Assembly (NCBI GenBank): GCA_947172415.1
Contig: OX359196.1
Coordinates: 6,201,901 to 6,265,900 of the forward strand
Reading direction: 5' to 3'
Length of the DNA: 64,000 nt
Source: Chondrosia reniformis
Taxonomy: Eukaryota; Porifera; Demospongiae; Chondrillida; Chondrillidae
The notes beneath the pieces were generated by a model. It did not search any database. It was not told the origin of the DNA and was given only the letters and a program-made list of their open reading frames with translations. This document shows, in pieces, positions 1 through 13,848 of this stretch. A program made the translations under genes and the position numbers. The number at the start of each line of letters is the position of its first letter. Positions within the stretch are counted from its first letter, which is position 1.

Positions 1-284
1 CAAAACAGTAAGCAGTAAAGGCATGCATTTTAGAAGCAATGGAAGAGTTGATTACAAAACATCTTTTACAGCTGAAAGGCCACTGATTATAGAGAATTGC
101 TAAAAATCTAATGTTACCTACAAATGCCTTTGAAGGGCAGCTAAGGAGGAGGAATGGGATTCATTATTTACCTCAAATCACTGACTGTACTCTCAAACTT
201 TTGAAGTAGCATTTTGGCCTCTGTTCTGTACCTAATCATTCAGCACATTGTTGGATAGTCAAAATGGTAAGAATTTCAAAGTAG

Positions 285-3200
285 CTAGTTAACAAACTTG
301 GCATTTATTTTGTCCTGCTTTGAGAGTTCTTGCCTCAGTTTGTGAAGTCTTTCTCTCTGACTATGTTCCTTGTTTTCAATCTTTTGCCTAGTTTCTGACT
401 CCTTCAATTCATGAGTCTTCATTAAACTAGTTACCTATCAACCCACATAAAATTGCACTCATAAAGATAACTAAACCACAACTTTTTTTACAACTCACCT
501 CCCTCTGGTGCTTGTCCTGTATAGCTGTCTTTGCCTGATCAGATAACCTCAGCTGATGTCGAATGTCCTCAATTTGCTTAAGCAAGACAAGCTTTTCATT
601 TCTCAAAGTATCAGCCTCTTCTTCTAGTTGGATTTTTAACTTTCTGAAACCCTCCTCTTCCTGGACCCTTTTCTTTCTTTCCTCTGTCAGCCTTCAAAAG
701 GTTAAATGTACAGAGATTCCCAAATAAACACCATATTGTGATTGTGGTGTGTATGACTGGAATGCTATTGATTATACATGTATAGGACTAAACTGAGTTA
801 TTTATCTGATTTGATGGCAAACAACAAACACTTACTGTTCATCTGTCTGCTTTGCAAGACTTTCTACTCTTTGTTGCCTGAGAAGAGCATTGTTCTTTTG
901 CCTTTCCGACGACAGCAACTTAGATTTCAAGTCTTGAATGACTGCTATAGATTGCTCTGCTTGACTGGGTGTCATATGTTGGATCTTAAGACAAATAAAA
1001 CTCTCACATCACCCACATGGTGTCATATGAAATACTTTATGGATTGAAATATTGACGGAATATTAGTTAGGTGGTTTGTGTGCATAGTGAGCTAAACAGG
1101 CAATTAACAGACTATCAAACTGTTTAGGAGTACATCTAACCTCATCCATTTTTATGACCATAAAAACAAATTGAAGATTTTGTAAAATATGATTCCTGTC
1201 TGTACTTCTAGCTACTGTGACCATCTACTACTGAACATACAATAGTCCGAGCATGTTTACGTACCTTGTCAAGCTCCCTTTCAGCTGACTTCATTCCTCT
1301 CAGAGCTTTGTCCATTTCAGCTTGCTTCTTGCTGCAATCCTAAAGACATTTTAGGCCAGTTTTATTAGTTCAAGAGCCTCTAAATGAACTATCGGAAATT
1401 CTATATTTACTTAACTACTTAACATACGTACATAGTCTGGCTACGTGAGACTAACACAGCCTTACCAGTTCAAGGAGTCTTATTTCTTCAGCCATTTTAG
1501 TAATATTCATATTGTACTCTTCTTTAACCCGTTCCACCTGGTATAGAAGTACAAAACAGCATAACATGAATCCAGCCATCTGGCCACATCAAGATAGGTT
1601 GGTTGTTAGGGGTAAACAACATAGCGGACTTCCCAAAGGAATGCTGATGCATGCAGTGTCACACCTCCTCTCTCGCCCTCTCCCCAGCCTCCTTGACCAC
1701 CTGGGAGAGAACAGACTTCAGGCGAGCTATCTCTTGCAACTTCTGCTGTTCCCTTATCTGAGCCTGTATCAGTGGATAACACAATGATTTACTTTCAATT
1801 ACTTTAAGTACACCATTGGTAGGTAATGTGGTAAGGAGAATAGTGTCATCACAACTACATGCAGCACCTGCTCTTTCTCAACTATAGCATTCTCTGCCAG
1901 TTGAACACTCTCCTTAATGTGAGCTACAGTCTCAGACTCCTTCTCCTTCAGTGTAGCTCTATGCACAATATACAACACAGTCAGTACTACTACACCTGAT
2001 ACTATCAGTTGTGGATGGAACACAAGATGATATGCTGACATGGAGAGACATGTCTTGGGGAGAACCAGAACCTACACTTGAGCACTAAGGAGGTTTGAGG
2101 TGTCTTCAATCTCTGCTCTTTCTTCCCGCAATAGGACTAGTTCTCTCTCTGTTGCCATTAACCTGTGAGGTAGCTGTACATGTAAATCTGCAGCATAGTG
2201 GTACTCTCGTGCATGCCACTACCATATATAGCTGTACAGTTTGAACATACGTACATTATAATGTGACCTGCTACACAATAGCTACATGTACATGTATATG
2301 TATATGTATATGCATAGCTGCCAACTGTCCCGGAAAATAAGCTATGTCCTGTGTCCTGAATGAAAGCTACTTTGTCCAGGGTATTTAATCCCCAACAGAA
2401 AAATGATTTTTTATATGATGACGTCATGTATTATGTAATCGATTTCATGCCTACTGTAACTTTTGGGAAGTTAGCAACTATGTATATAAATGTGCATATG
2501 TACAAACAGTATCCTGTAGAGCTACATACGTATATAACCTGGTGCTAACTTTGATTCTAGCTCAGTATTTGCTAGTTCCAAATGATGTATCCTTTCATCT
2601 ACTGCTTTCTCCTGGTCCATCCAAACAGCCCTATCCGCTTCCTGTACAGAGGTCAGAGGTCATTTGAGGTTAGCCCAGAAAACCACAAAACATCTCACCT
2701 TCTTCTGTAACCTTATTGCAATCTCATCTAGTGTCTTCTTCAGTTCAACATTCTTTGTCAGTTCTTTTTGAAGGTCACTTTTACAAGCACTAAACAGTCA
2801 AATAGAGGACCTTGTCATGATGCATGTACTGGTGCAGTCTCACTTGCAGCCCCTATCCTCCATGGGTGTCACTATTGTGGCAAATATGGGCTGGAAGAGA
2901 GACTGGCATGTGAAGGATTTGAACCAATCACACCCTACCTAAATGACTCATGCAGAGAAGTCAATTCCTTTTCCTGTGCCTGCGCTGTCAACAACAGCTT
3001 CTGTTTCTCCTTCCCATGGTATCAGAGACATAAGTAGTCATCCACACAACATTCCTAAACTACATACCTGATCCAGTACTTGGCACATGTTCCTCAACTC
3101 AACTGCAGTCACTGTAGTCTTCTTTTCTTTGGACTAGGTAAAGAAAAATCATTATATAAAGATTTCAGCTTTTCATTCAGGACAGTCTAGCAAGCCAGTC

Positions 3201-4302
3201 CCTATCTAACCAACTGTGTTACATCATTATCAATATGGAGGCAAGATAGTGTTATGGCTACGTAAGACTATACATGGCACATATAATTATGAAGTTGTAC
3301 ATATCACATGAGCTGTACTCTTTCATTTGGAAATAGTTGCCTTCTCATGATAAAGCATTGCAGTAATTGATTCACAGCCCAACTGAGTACCTTTGTCTTA
3401 GCTAGCTCCTCCTTCAGTCCTCTTGCGAGCTGATTCACCTCCTGATAGTTTTTCTTAAATTGCTTGAGTTCTTGTTCTGTCTTCTTTGAGAGTTCCTCAT
3501 AACTGTTCTTCTCGCCGGTGAGGGATTCAACTTTCTGTTGAAGGTGTTCTACCAGGTCTAGGTCCAGCCCTAATCCTTTACCAGACAACCTCAGTGAATT
3601 AGCAGGAGACACTGACTGAATCTCCAACAATCTAGTCTTCTCCTTGTTCAACCTGGTAGATAGATGTATCACTACTGTATTACTGCAGCATGCATGCAGG
3701 ATACTTTACTATACCCTACCTCGTATTCTCTTCAGTGGTGTGAGCAATGACTCCATTTAATCTCCTCACCTCTTCCTAGAGGTTACAATATAGCTCTGTA
3801 CATATGCACACAACATGAAACTGTTTTCGTTTTCGTACCTTTAATTCTAATACCTGCTGTTCTTGCTGGCTTATTACGCGATCGTACTCAGTCAGGAGCG
3901 GAACTAGATAGCTACACGGGACAGTAATATGGTTCAGCATCTCTGCACGAACATAACACGCGCCATTTCAATACCTTTTCTCAAATAGCCATTCTGGCCT
4001 TGGCTTGTCTTTGGCAAATACCAAGTCCTGAGGAGGAGATGGAACATTACGTTTGGCGTAGTTATGTCATTGCTATCGTGCATGTTACTTCATCATTAGG
4101 CTGCGGAAGGAGGTGATATTTCTTTTGGTAAACTGCAAGTATTGAGCTTAACCGTTGGACTGTAGACAAGGCAGCAAAGAGAAGGAGGATGCAATCATAA
4201 ATGTATTCAACAAGTTGTGTTAACATCATTATCACCTTGATCTTTTAGGAATTCAACATCAGATTCTGCAAAATTCAACCTTCCCCCGACTCCAGCTGCC
4301 AT
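285..4302 (-). CDS. SCLT1: SCLT1 homologue, distal-appendage coiled-coil protein
   Basis: A multi-exon gene of about 14 short exons. The ATG at 4302-4300 opens MAAGVGGRLNF. A block near 3.9-4.0 kb reads WLFEKRYLVPLLTEYDRV, which lines up with the conserved early block of vertebrate SCLT1 (FLAPLVTEYDKH). The rest is almost pure coiled coil. Exons at 1.25-1.97 kb (KESVQLAENA, KSVLSQVVKEAG, EEYNMNITKMAEEI) follow the order of the central SCLT1 segment. Last exons are at 505-692 and about 305-420; the frame then reaches a stop at 285-287, although one more exon beyond the window edge is possible because vertebrate SCLT1 is longer at its C-terminus. SCLT1 is a distal-appendage protein of the mother centriole needed for ciliogenesis. 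CEP89 was the alternative considered; the central block fits SCLT1 better. Exon borders were set by eye. The gene shares a 130-bp promoter with HMMR. Confidence 0.75.
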
Positions 4303-4338
4303 TTGTGAGCAATTAGATCTAATTGTATTCATGACAAC

Positions 4339-4352
4339 ATCTCCATAGAAAC
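4339..4352. promoter_or_regulatory. Candidate RFX X-box upstream of SCLT1
   Basis: The sequence ATCTCC-AT-AGAAAC fits the X-box consensus RYYNYY-N(1-3)-RRNRAC. It lies 37 bp upstream of the SCLT1 start codon, inside the 130-bp interval (4303-4432) that also serves HMMR. RFX factors control ciliary genes in animals. A nearly identical core, CCATAGAAACGA/C, recurs upstream of IFT172. Confidence 0.5.
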
Positions 4353-4432
4353 GAGCGCGGAGATAAATTGTTTTGAACAGCCTCAAGCTGCATAGAATTG
4401 ATCTACCAATCTGCCTAGCTTAGTCAAAGGAA

Positions 4433-6632
4433 ATGTTTTCAAAAGGAAAGCGTTTTGTAACATCGAGTAAGTATTAGAAATGTCTTGACAGCTGCAAATG
4501 TTTAAAGACCATTTTATTATCTGAATCTAGCCTCGAATGGTCCCCCAGTTGGGCTGTACAACCCAGTTTTGGACGGACTTAAGGGTAGAAGACCCGCTAC
4601 GTTTTACAAATCTGAGAGATGGAATGGCAAGGAATCAAGTATGAGACACACATGTGCCATCTGTAAAGGTAGTTAGATCACTCATTTTTATTCTTTCATC
4701 ATAGATGAAACTGACAGTTCCTTTAGTTTCAAGACGCCGGTATGTTTATGTTAGTATCTATTAAAAGTACTTGCTTATACACCGAATGATCGATTATTTG
4801 TGTAGCAAAAGGAATACTTTGCGACGTGTGGAAGTGTACCTGCTTCAAAGCGAGCTAGTGGAAGAGGTAGCGGTAAGTCACGCAACCCAGCCTGTGATGC
4901 GGCAGAGTTGACCGGAGCATTCAACAGACAGCTTGTACTAGAGTACGAGGAGACTATCACACGTCTCCAGCTTCAGCTGGAACAGTGCGAAGCAAGAGAG
5001 AGTGACGTCACCAGAGAATTAAGTATGAGTCTTAGAGATTTTACCATTAGCTCACGTTTACACTTTGTGTTACCTTCACACTTAGATGTAACTGTGGTTG
5101 AGTTGAGAGAACGCCTACAACAGACTAGAGATGTAAGCACGGCCCTTTGACTGTCTTCAATGTACTTGTAACAATGCATTCCTTTACAGGAGTTTCGTGA
5201 GGTATCCAAGTATTGTGAGGAGTCTATTAAGGAAAAGTTGGAAGCTCTAATAGAAAATCTTAAAACTCTTACTAACGAGAGGTTTGTTAATATGGGCCCT
5301 AATAACATGGTATGTTATGTGAACATGATGTATGGATATTCATAGGGATGTGTTGGCAGAGAAGTATAGCCATGCTGAGCTGCTGTTAAAGACACAGAGT
5401 GATAAAGTGGACAGTTTACAAGATAAGATCTGGTATGTTAGATCCCAGCAATTTGAAGGTCAAGCAAACTTGGTGTAATCTCTTACACATGCAGTGATTT
5501 GGAAAGTCACCTCAGAGAGGTAGAGACACTTTGTTGCAAGCAGGCAGCAGATCTCAAATCAAGAGAAGTTGTCTTGCTTGACCAACTGGCAGATGCCAAC
5601 AAGTAAGATTCTACATATTATTAGTCTAGAGGAAGTGACTCCTTACACTGTCACTTTTAATATCCATGTAGCATGAGTGATCAACACTACTCTGCACTCA
5701 AATCCATGACTACAAAGTGTATGGAATTTGAAGAGGAGTTAGGTGCTTTAAATATAAAGTAAACTAAAATTGAATGTTTTTCAAAATGTGTTGTATAATT
5801 ACTCTTCAGAAACTGAAACAAAAATGTTTAAACAAAGCCAGAATGTATTAAAAGCAGAACTGAATTCTCTGAAAAATGGATTTAATCAAAAGTTAGTGCT
5901 TATTAAACCTTAAAAGATATGGATATGTACTCAGTAACTGGTGGTGATATCTGAATGTATAAACGTACTTAGGCTAGAAGAAATAGACATGTTGAAACAA
6001 TCAAATAGAGACTTGAGGACAGAGCTTGCTGCTACTAAAAGTACCTCTGAAATGCAGTTGGAGCAGCTTCGCAAGAGGCTGCATGACAGTGAAGGTAATA
6101 AGCAGCTTGCAAGCCAGGTGAAGCAACTTGAACAGGAAAATAAAGAGTTACAAGAAAGCTCCAAAAAGTAACTTGATCATTCCTTGGTAGTTCTACGGCA
6201 TTCGATCAGTGTACTCTGCTACTTATAGATGGGAGAATTCGTACATTTTGCTGAAGGAGAAATACCAACCCTTTGAACAACAGATTGAGCATCTGTCAGC
6301 CAGTAATCGAGGTCTAATGACTGAATCCCAATTTGCTAGTTCAGAGGTAATTTCTGTGACTCGATTTAACCAACATTGTGGTATCAGATAGTTGTGTCTA
6401 TCTATGTCAGGTTGCACGGATAAGCAGTCAGTATGCTAGGCTGGTGGGCCATCAAAATCATAAGCAGAAGATTCATCATGTCCAGCGTCTGGTAGAAGAA
6501 AACCAGTCTCTTAAGAAGGAATTGATGAAGCTGAGAGAAGAAGTCTCAAGGTACCACAAATCTGGAAAATCAACAGCTGTCAGTAAAATGGGAGTAGATA
6601 AAAACAAGCCTCTTTCAGTCATCAATATTTAA
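4433..6632 (+). CDS. HMMR: HMMR/RHAMM homologue, spindle coiled-coil protein
   Basis: About a dozen exons starting with ATG at 4433 (MFSKGKRFVTSS). The second exon reads NGPPVGLYNPVLDGLKG, followed by a FYKSERW block, matching the HMMR N-terminus (PGAYDVK, then FQKSQRF). The middle is coiled coil. The last exons read YQPFEQQIEHLSASNRGL and then YARLVGHQNHKQKIHHVQRL, matching the C-terminal signature of vertebrate HMMR (KLLGHQNLKQKIKHV), which is the basic leucine-zipper segment needed for centrosome targeting and linked to hyaluronan binding. The protein looks shorter than the roughly 720 residues of human HMMR because the central coiled-coil array is reduced. HMMR bundles microtubules at spindle poles and acts with TPX2 and NuMA in vertebrates. 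The gene is divergent from SCLT1 and convergent with UFM1. Internal exon borders are approximate. Confidence 0.9.
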
Positions 6633-6786
6633 AACAATTCCAACTTGTTAAACAGTATTTTTCTACAGTTTATCTGTTAGTATTATGTAACATTTTAGTA
6701 AACTCATTTTCCCAAATAGGATATATTATAGGTAAGATGATAAAATGTGACTAAATAAATATATTATTAAGGTCCAATACACTTAG

Positions 6787-7780
<994 letters not shown>

Positions 7781-7954
7781 CTTCGTTCAACCAATGTTGT
7801 TAGAACTATAGGCCGGATTTCCCCTTCAAGGGAATGCCACATCCGGAGTCATCATATGGGAGGCATTTCCTGAGGGCGTAGGTATGCAGGAAAATTTCTT
7901 ACCAAAATACAACTAGTAGGTGAAGCTTAGAATTGTAAACGGCTATTCCTCAGT
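7781..7954. promoter_or_regulatory. Shared promoter interval, UFM1 and PPxY membrane protein
   Basis: A 174-bp gap lies between divergent start codons and must hold both 5' UTRs and promoters. It contains a near-palindromic TTCCCCTTCAAGGGAA stretch around 7819-7834. No TATA box was recognised. Confidence 0.5.
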
Positions 7955-9239
7955 ATGCGAGTCTTGTGCCAGTTAACACTTTTAACTTTGGCCGTCCACT
8001 TGGGAATTACAGAAGGTGAGTTTATGGGTTATAGGCGAAATCATTCGGAGGTAACGGTTTCATATCACACCTGGTTTTGTACTTAAAGGTATCCACGCGA
8101 GAGTTAGTTTCATTTAATGGAAATGCTCTACCTAGTAAGATGTGTACGGTTTGAGTGTTGTGTGTAGAAGGATCGCTTTGCCCTATTCGCCATCACTTAC
8201 CTAGTTACTGCCTTACTGGTAATTATTCTTATCAGCTGTCGCGAAATGCCATACATTTTACATATAGTCGATATTAAAAGTATGATTCATTTCTATATGG
8301 GTTTCCTCAATGACACATATGATGAGCACGTATCCTGTCATGTGTCCAGCTCTACTATATAGACTGTCTATACTACAATAGCTATATGAATGAGTTTTAT
8401 GATTCTAGTAACTAATCTGGTGTGTTACTTAAATATTTGGACATAAGTCTATATACTGAGTATGTTTTCTGGTGAAGTAGTTGACTTGTATGTAGAGTAC
8501 ATTACTGTGTGTACAACATTTCTGTGCCTGTGTGTCTTTGTATCTATTGGTAGGCCAGCAATATGATGAGTCAGGAGAGCTCTGTAGGAAGCATGGTCTA
8601 ACCTGTCCAAGTTCATCCTCCAAGTCGTGGGAAAAGTATTGTTGTGTTGAGTATTATGCCAATACTGGCTATCCCGTCTGCTGCTCCCCATACTTTGGGT
8701 ACGTTCATCTGTAACTATACAGCTAATATATTATACATTTTCAATCTCTTTATTTATAATTTCATTAACTTGATGTCATCTCTAGCGTTCATACTTATAT
8801 ATATACAGGTAAAATTGCCATACATTTTCGCTTCATTTCCTCTAGTTCATAAATGACAATATAATTTCTTTGTTACAATAGAATTGAAATAGGAGCTGGA
8901 GTGGGGATTCCCCTTGTGATAATATTAATCATTGCTATTGTTGGTGGATACTGTTGCTGTATTAAGCTGCAACACAGAAGATTAGCAAGACTGCGCAGTT
9001 TTGATGACAGTGATGATGAAACTGGTGGTGCTCAACTCTCAGAATATTCCCGAGCAGATGAGGAAAATAAACCTCCACCTTATACTGCTACTGACCCGTT
9101 TCCAAGTCAACCACCTCCTGAATATAATGAAGGTGGGAATGAAGACACTAATTCAAGGACTGTTGCCATGGAAAATGATCTGGAAGGATCTCCAGACACT
9201 GATGACAATGTACCATTAGTACATAATGAGCAACATTAA
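7955..9239 (+). CDS. Small cysteine-rich type I membrane protein with PPxY tail
   Basis: Three exons: 7955-8015, 8554-8698 and 8882-9239, about 188 residues. Exon 1 is a signal peptide (MRVLCQLTLLTLAVHLGITE). Exon 2 is a short ectodomain of about 48 residues with cysteines spaced C-x7-C ... YCCVEYY ... PVCC. Exon 3 starts with a membrane span (GVGIPLVIILIIAIVGG) followed by juxtamembrane cysteines and a basic stop-transfer segment. The acidic, proline-rich tail carries two WW-domain ligand motifs (PPPY and PPEY). This layout recalls the VOPP1/WBP1 and Shisa-like families, whose tails recruit WW-domain proteins such as NEDD4 ligases, but no clear orthologue was recognised. It is divergent from UFM1 and convergent with the TRM9-type gene. 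Confidence 0.8.
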
Positions 9240-9457
9240 TTTACATTATATATAAAATGGCGCTGTTAACATTTTATGGAGGAATATAATGTAATAATGT
9301 ACATAATTTGTTATATTATTTCATTCATTGATCAATCTAAAGTGTTATTACATACCCTATATATGGTCACATGTCTTCCTCATATGCATGCCAATGTACC
9401 ACTTGATCACGTCACCTTTACAAAGAAGAGTATACCTATTGGTTTGGTACTCTTTTA

Positions 9458-10491
9458 TTACTTGGTTGGCTGGTTCAGTTGTGCAATCTCCTCTTTTGAT
9501 TGTGAAATCTCTTCTTCCAATTGTGCAGCCTTCTCCAAGATAACACACCAGTTCTCGTGGTCAAAATAGTCTTCAATGATGGTGACATTGGATAAGTTTT
9601 GTCTGACCATTGCAGATAGCTCTCCTTCCTTGAACACATGGTAATACCTTTGAAAGGTAGTGTAACCTTGCTCAACCAAATCTGTTCGATCTTCCAGCTG
9701 AATCTGAGGTGGCTTGTTACTGTGCATTGGGTCAGCAGCGCTTTGAACATCTTTATACTTTGCCTGGAGGTGCCACGGAACCATCACATCCTGGCCCTCA
9801 AACTACAGCAATGTCAAGGAGGAAACCCCTATACGCATATGGTACTTTCACCCTACTAGTAAATAGGTACTGTAGGTGAACACTAACATCACACAGTCAC
9901 GCAACCCTTCACATCCAGCAAGCCCCTTGACCTTGTATAGGTCAGCATTACCTTTCTCTTCTTCTGTTCAAAGGCCCATACATAGATTAATACCTTTCCA
10001 CCAGGTTCAACAATTCTGACGAGTTCCTTCAAGGCTTTGATCCTTCTGTCCTCTGTGGCCAAATGGTGTATGACCGCAATACAGATGGCTGCATTAAATA
10101 CATTGGATCTGAAGGGCAGCCGAAGACAATCTCCGACACATGCATCAAAGCCTTGCTGAACTGCTATTTGTACAAGCTTGGAACACGAGTCCAGTCCAAT
10201 CTTAATTACCTTTGGATTTACCGCTATGTACTTTCCATTGCCACAACCTAGAGAATATAACAGGCATGTTGTAGAATAAGAATTACTAACTAAAAGGATT
10301 ATGTTCACAGTTACACAAAGTATTCACTAACCTATATCAGCCAAAATGGAGCCATGCGGAAGGGAATTTATAAAATGGGCAACTAGAGGCCATGGCTTGT
10401 GTCTAGTATCGCTAAAGTGGCTCGCAATTTCATCATATACTTGTCGCACATGCTTCTTCTCCAAATCACCAGGACTTCTGGCTTCGGCCAT
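9458..10491 (-). CDS. TRMT9B: TRM9-family tRNA wobble-uridine methyltransferase
   Basis: Three exons. The start at 10491 reads [20 protein letters not shown] and continues into [10 protein letters not shown]. The SAM-binding motif I is DIGCGNGKY, split near 10255. A later block reads [20 protein letters not shown], then [17 protein letters not shown]. The last exon holds DVMVPWHL and [12 protein letters not shown] ... NWCVILEK. These are hallmarks of the Trm9/TRMT9B/ALKBH8 methyltransferase family, which methylates carboxymethyluridine at tRNA position 34 with TRMT112 as partner. There is no AlkB or RRM domain, so it is a stand-alone Trm9 form. At about 290 residues it resembles yeast Trm9 in length and lacks the long insert of human TRMT9B. 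The last 20 residues form a charged coiled-coil extension ([15 protein letters not shown]). It shares a 56-bp promoter gap with KLHL8. Confidence 0.85.
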
Positions 10492-10547
10492 TTTATTACC
10501 TGGAGTCTAGATTTGTTTTCTTTTGGTCACACCTAGAGTAACTTAAA
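10492..10547. promoter_or_regulatory. 56-bp bidirectional promoter gap, TRM9-type gene and KLHL8
   Basis: Only 56 bp separate the two divergent start codons, so both transcripts must have very short 5' UTRs or overlap. No TATA box is visible. Confidence 0.5.
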
Positions 10548-13185
10548 ATGGATATTGATTCGACGCGATCAACGGCGCCTCCTGAACCTCAGAAACCCGA
10601 AGCAGAAGGAAAAGGTGGACCAGATGAACAAAAAATGATCTTCGAAGATGAAAAATACTCCTCGAAATGTTTTGTTCTGATGTCCGAACTGAGAAACAAC
10701 GGACACTTTTGTGACGTGACCCTCTGCGTCAAGGATATCGAGATACCAGCCCACCGCGTAATACTAGCATCGGCTAGTGTCTACTTTAAAAATATGCTTC
10801 TAAGTGGGATGAAGGAGAGTAGGATGTCTCGTATCGAGCTGAAGGATGTTGATCCGAAGGCGCTTGAACAGCTCATCAATTTCGCTTACAGCCATAAGCT
10901 TGACATTACCTCAGAAAACGTTCAATCCCTAATGACTGTAGCTTCGATGTTGTCCTTTACACCAGCATTTGAGGCTTGCGCCCAGTTCCTGGCGAGCAAC
11001 CTGCACCCTAGTAATTGCCTTGGGATAAGAGACTTTGCAGAGCTGATGAATTGCCCCCAACTAATCAAAAAAGCTACTAAATACTTTATGCACAACTTTA
11101 TGGATGTTATCCTAAAGGAAGAATATTTCAGTTTGTCTATCAATGTTCTTGAAGGGCTACTAAAAATGGACACCATTAATGTACCTTCAGAGGAGCATAT
11201 TCTTACAGCCGTCCTGAGTTGGGTCAACCATGACAAAGCCGAGCGCCAGTCCTTCCTGCCAAGGTTGATAAAGTGTGTTCGCTTACCTCTTCTGTCTCCT
11301 GGGTACATTGTAGAGTACTTGGAAAAGAATCCATGCATCCTGTCATCAGTTGAGTGTAGAGATTGCATCAACTTTGCAAAGAATTATCATCTTGGTAAGA
11401 ATATTATACTGAATACGTACATATGACTTTTGTAAAGCTATACTATATGTACTACAAACATATTATTGTTATTATGTTTGTCACATAATCAAATGTATGC
11501 ATATACATATAATGTTATTATAATAAATGTACATGTATGTATGTAGTATATAGTGAGATGGAGGAGAGCTAAGGATAATGTTCCCCTTTATGGTACTGTG
11601 TTGCATTTTAACTGCCACTATATATTATTTCTGTAAGTAACCCTAAAATTAGTGAGAGCTAGAGATCAAAGGATTCCAAGAATGACTTTCAGAGTCACTG
11701 ATGAAGGGTGGTTTTCCTGAAAACAGTTGTCTGGCCCAGTGGAGCAGAAGAATAAAGAGAAGACTCTTGTATCCTCATCCCAAGCTCTCTAAGCCTTCAT
11801 TCTCAGTTATTGGTCAAGGTCATAGGTGCAGTGTTTTGATTGCTTATATAAACTTATGTACATGTGACTATATATATATACAGCTAATTTGGAATCTTTA
11901 ATATGGTTATATTTAGGAGTCATCAAGTTTGAAAAACTTAATCTAACTACAGAATGCCAGTTACTTCGTCCACGCAAATCAGCATCTGGGCTCTTGTTTG
12001 CTGTGGGTGGGCGGGGCATGTCACACTCAGAGCAACCCTTTGATAATGTAGAAGTTTACAACTTCTATGCCAATGAATGGCAGGAGGTTGCCCCTCTCAC
12101 GTCTCCTCGCCGACATGTGGGCGTGACTTCATTAAATGGTAAAGTATATGCAGTGGGTGGTGAAAACATGGGGAGACATTTGAAGACAGTTGAGTGCTAC
12201 TGCATGGAGGAAAAGAAATGGAAAATGGTAGCCCATCTGAATGAAGGTAGGAGAGGAATAGCAGTGGGAGTGCTGGAAGGAGTTTTATATGCTGCTGGTT
12301 AGTATATAATGCTAGCTGAGTTGTGTACTGCATCAGAGTTACATTATAATGGATTGCAATATTTAGGAGGACTTGATGAAGAACGAAGCTACAACTTGGT
12401 AGAGCGCTATGATCCTGAGGCAAACAGCTGGTCTACAGTGGCGTCTATGATTGGCATGCGTTGTGGTGCTGGGGCTGCCTCAGTGGGCAGGTACCTTTAT
12501 GTAGTAGGGGGCAACGATGGAGAGACGTCAACTAATACAGTGGAAAGGTATTTTAATACAACTGTGAAATTTTATACACACAGCTGAATCCCTTACTGCT
12601 TATAGCATACATGTGCATATGTGTGTAAGTTGAGATCTGTATGCCAAGTTGCTATACTATATAGTTAATCCCTTCAACAGGTACGATCCTCACTTGAACA
12701 AGTGGACTGAAGTGGCTCCCATGCAAAAGAAGAGAGCCGGGGGTGGAGTGGCCTCGCTAAATGGCTATATTTATGCTGTGGGAGGATTTGAAGATGTCTC
12801 ACCTTTAAGTAGTGGTGAAAGGTGAGTTGCTTGAAAAGCAGCGACAATAGACTGTTCTTACTCAATATGATTGTAATGTAATAATGAGTGTTCACACTAC
12901 ACTAGGTACAACCCTGAGAGCAACTCCTGGGCTCCAATAGCAGACATGAGCTGTAAAAGAGGTGGATTGGGGCTTGCTGTCCTAGGAGGATACTTGTATG
13001 CTTTGGGTGGTCATAACGGAAGGGAGTACCTCACCTTAGCCGAGATATATGATTCATACACTGACAAGTGGACATCCCTGTCCAGTATGAAGATTGCCAG
13101 AGCTGGGGTGGGTATTGCAGTGAGCCAGATGCATCCTCAGGAAGAATCCTACCGCAGCTTAATAAACCTGTCTCCACCAATGTGA
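10548..13185 (+). CDS. KLHL8: KLHL8 homologue, BTB-BACK-Kelch ubiquitin ligase adaptor
   Basis: Five exons. The large first exon (10548 to about 11394) encodes an acidic N-terminus, then a BTB domain from about residue 50 (HFCDVTLCVKDIEIPAHRV), then a BACK domain from about residue 150 (HPSNCLGIRDFAELMNCP). Exons 2-5 (about 11917-12299, 12366-12547, 12681-12822, 12906-13185) encode six Kelch blades with GG doublets: LFAVGGRG, YAVGGENMGRHL, YAAGGLDEERSYN, YVVGGNDGETSTN, YAVGGFEDVSPLSSGERY and YALGGHNGREYL. The FEDVSPLSS and GGHNGREYL segments match KLHL8 more closely than other KLHL proteins recalled. The family links substrates to cullin-3. A 520-bp intron separates BACK from Kelch; nothing else was recognised in it. 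Confidence 0.85.
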
Positions 13186-13409
13186 CTGTTTGGGCTGTGT
13201 TGTGTGACTCAACTACTTATTAGGGGCTGCCGAAATACTTATTTTGATTTTAATTTATCTACTGCTCTGTGTTGCTAAGCATTTAATGTTGAACTTAGTA
13301 CTGTAGATGGATGGATAAATTGTGAGCTTTTTATTATACAATTACGTGATACATGACGCAGTTTCTGGAGCTAGGCTGTACTTGTGGTTGCGACTGTTAT
13401 CAGGAGAAA

Positions 13410-13632
13410 ATGGTAGCTTGGCCAAGAGTAGCGGATTTCTCTCAGAAGGGTATAACTGCGGTGCTGTTCAGTTTGACCGTTTACGGTCTATATCTATTGT
13501 CCACTGGGGGGTACAGAGTGGTGAAGAGACACAAGGAGAGAAAGGCACTAGAGGTAATCCTCAGGTAGCGATGTAAAGTGTAAATCTTGCAAAAGTGTTT
13601 TTCTACTAATACAGGAATCACCCAGCAAATGA
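13410..13632 (+). CDS. COX14: COX14 homologue, cytochrome c oxidase assembly micropeptide
   Basis: Two exons, 13410-13553 and 13615-13632, encode about 53 residues: MVAWPRVADFSQKGITAVLF, then SLTVYGLYLLSTGGYRV, a basic VKRHKERKALE, and ESPSK from exon 2. Size, a single membrane span containing LTVYG-YL, and the following basic helix match animal COX14 (57 residues in human, with DIGYK and LTVYGGYL). COX14 is an inner mitochondrial membrane factor that binds newly made COX1. An upstream in-frame ATG at 13353 exists but would add a cysteine-rich leader with no counterpart, so the internal ATG is preferred. It lies 224 bp after KLHL8 and converges on RPL21. Confidence 0.8.
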
Positions 13633-13848
13633 AGTATTTTTAACAACGTAACGACCTAATCTTTCACTTACATTTACCCTGTATATCTCTCACCATGCAT
13701 TACGTTTGTATAATAGTATTTAATATGCATCCGTTATTCTTTTGGTTGAATGGTTACCCAATCTATCTATCCATATAATTCCATAGAGCCAATAATTCTC
13801 TGTTTGCAAACTTATTTATCAGTAACATTATTTGAAACTTGTACATAA

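Noticed and set aside
285..4302. CEP89 as identity of the first gene
   Set aside because: An early block could fit CEP89, but the order of central coiled-coil blocks agrees better with SCLT1.
8449..8691. Open frames on the minus strand over exon 2 of the PPxY protein
   Set aside because: They have no splice partners or domain and lie opposite a clear signal-peptide, cysteine-rich, TM gene.
10922..11371. 149-codon open frame on the minus strand
   Set aside because: It is antisense to the BACK-domain part of the KLHL8 exon and shows no domain of its own.
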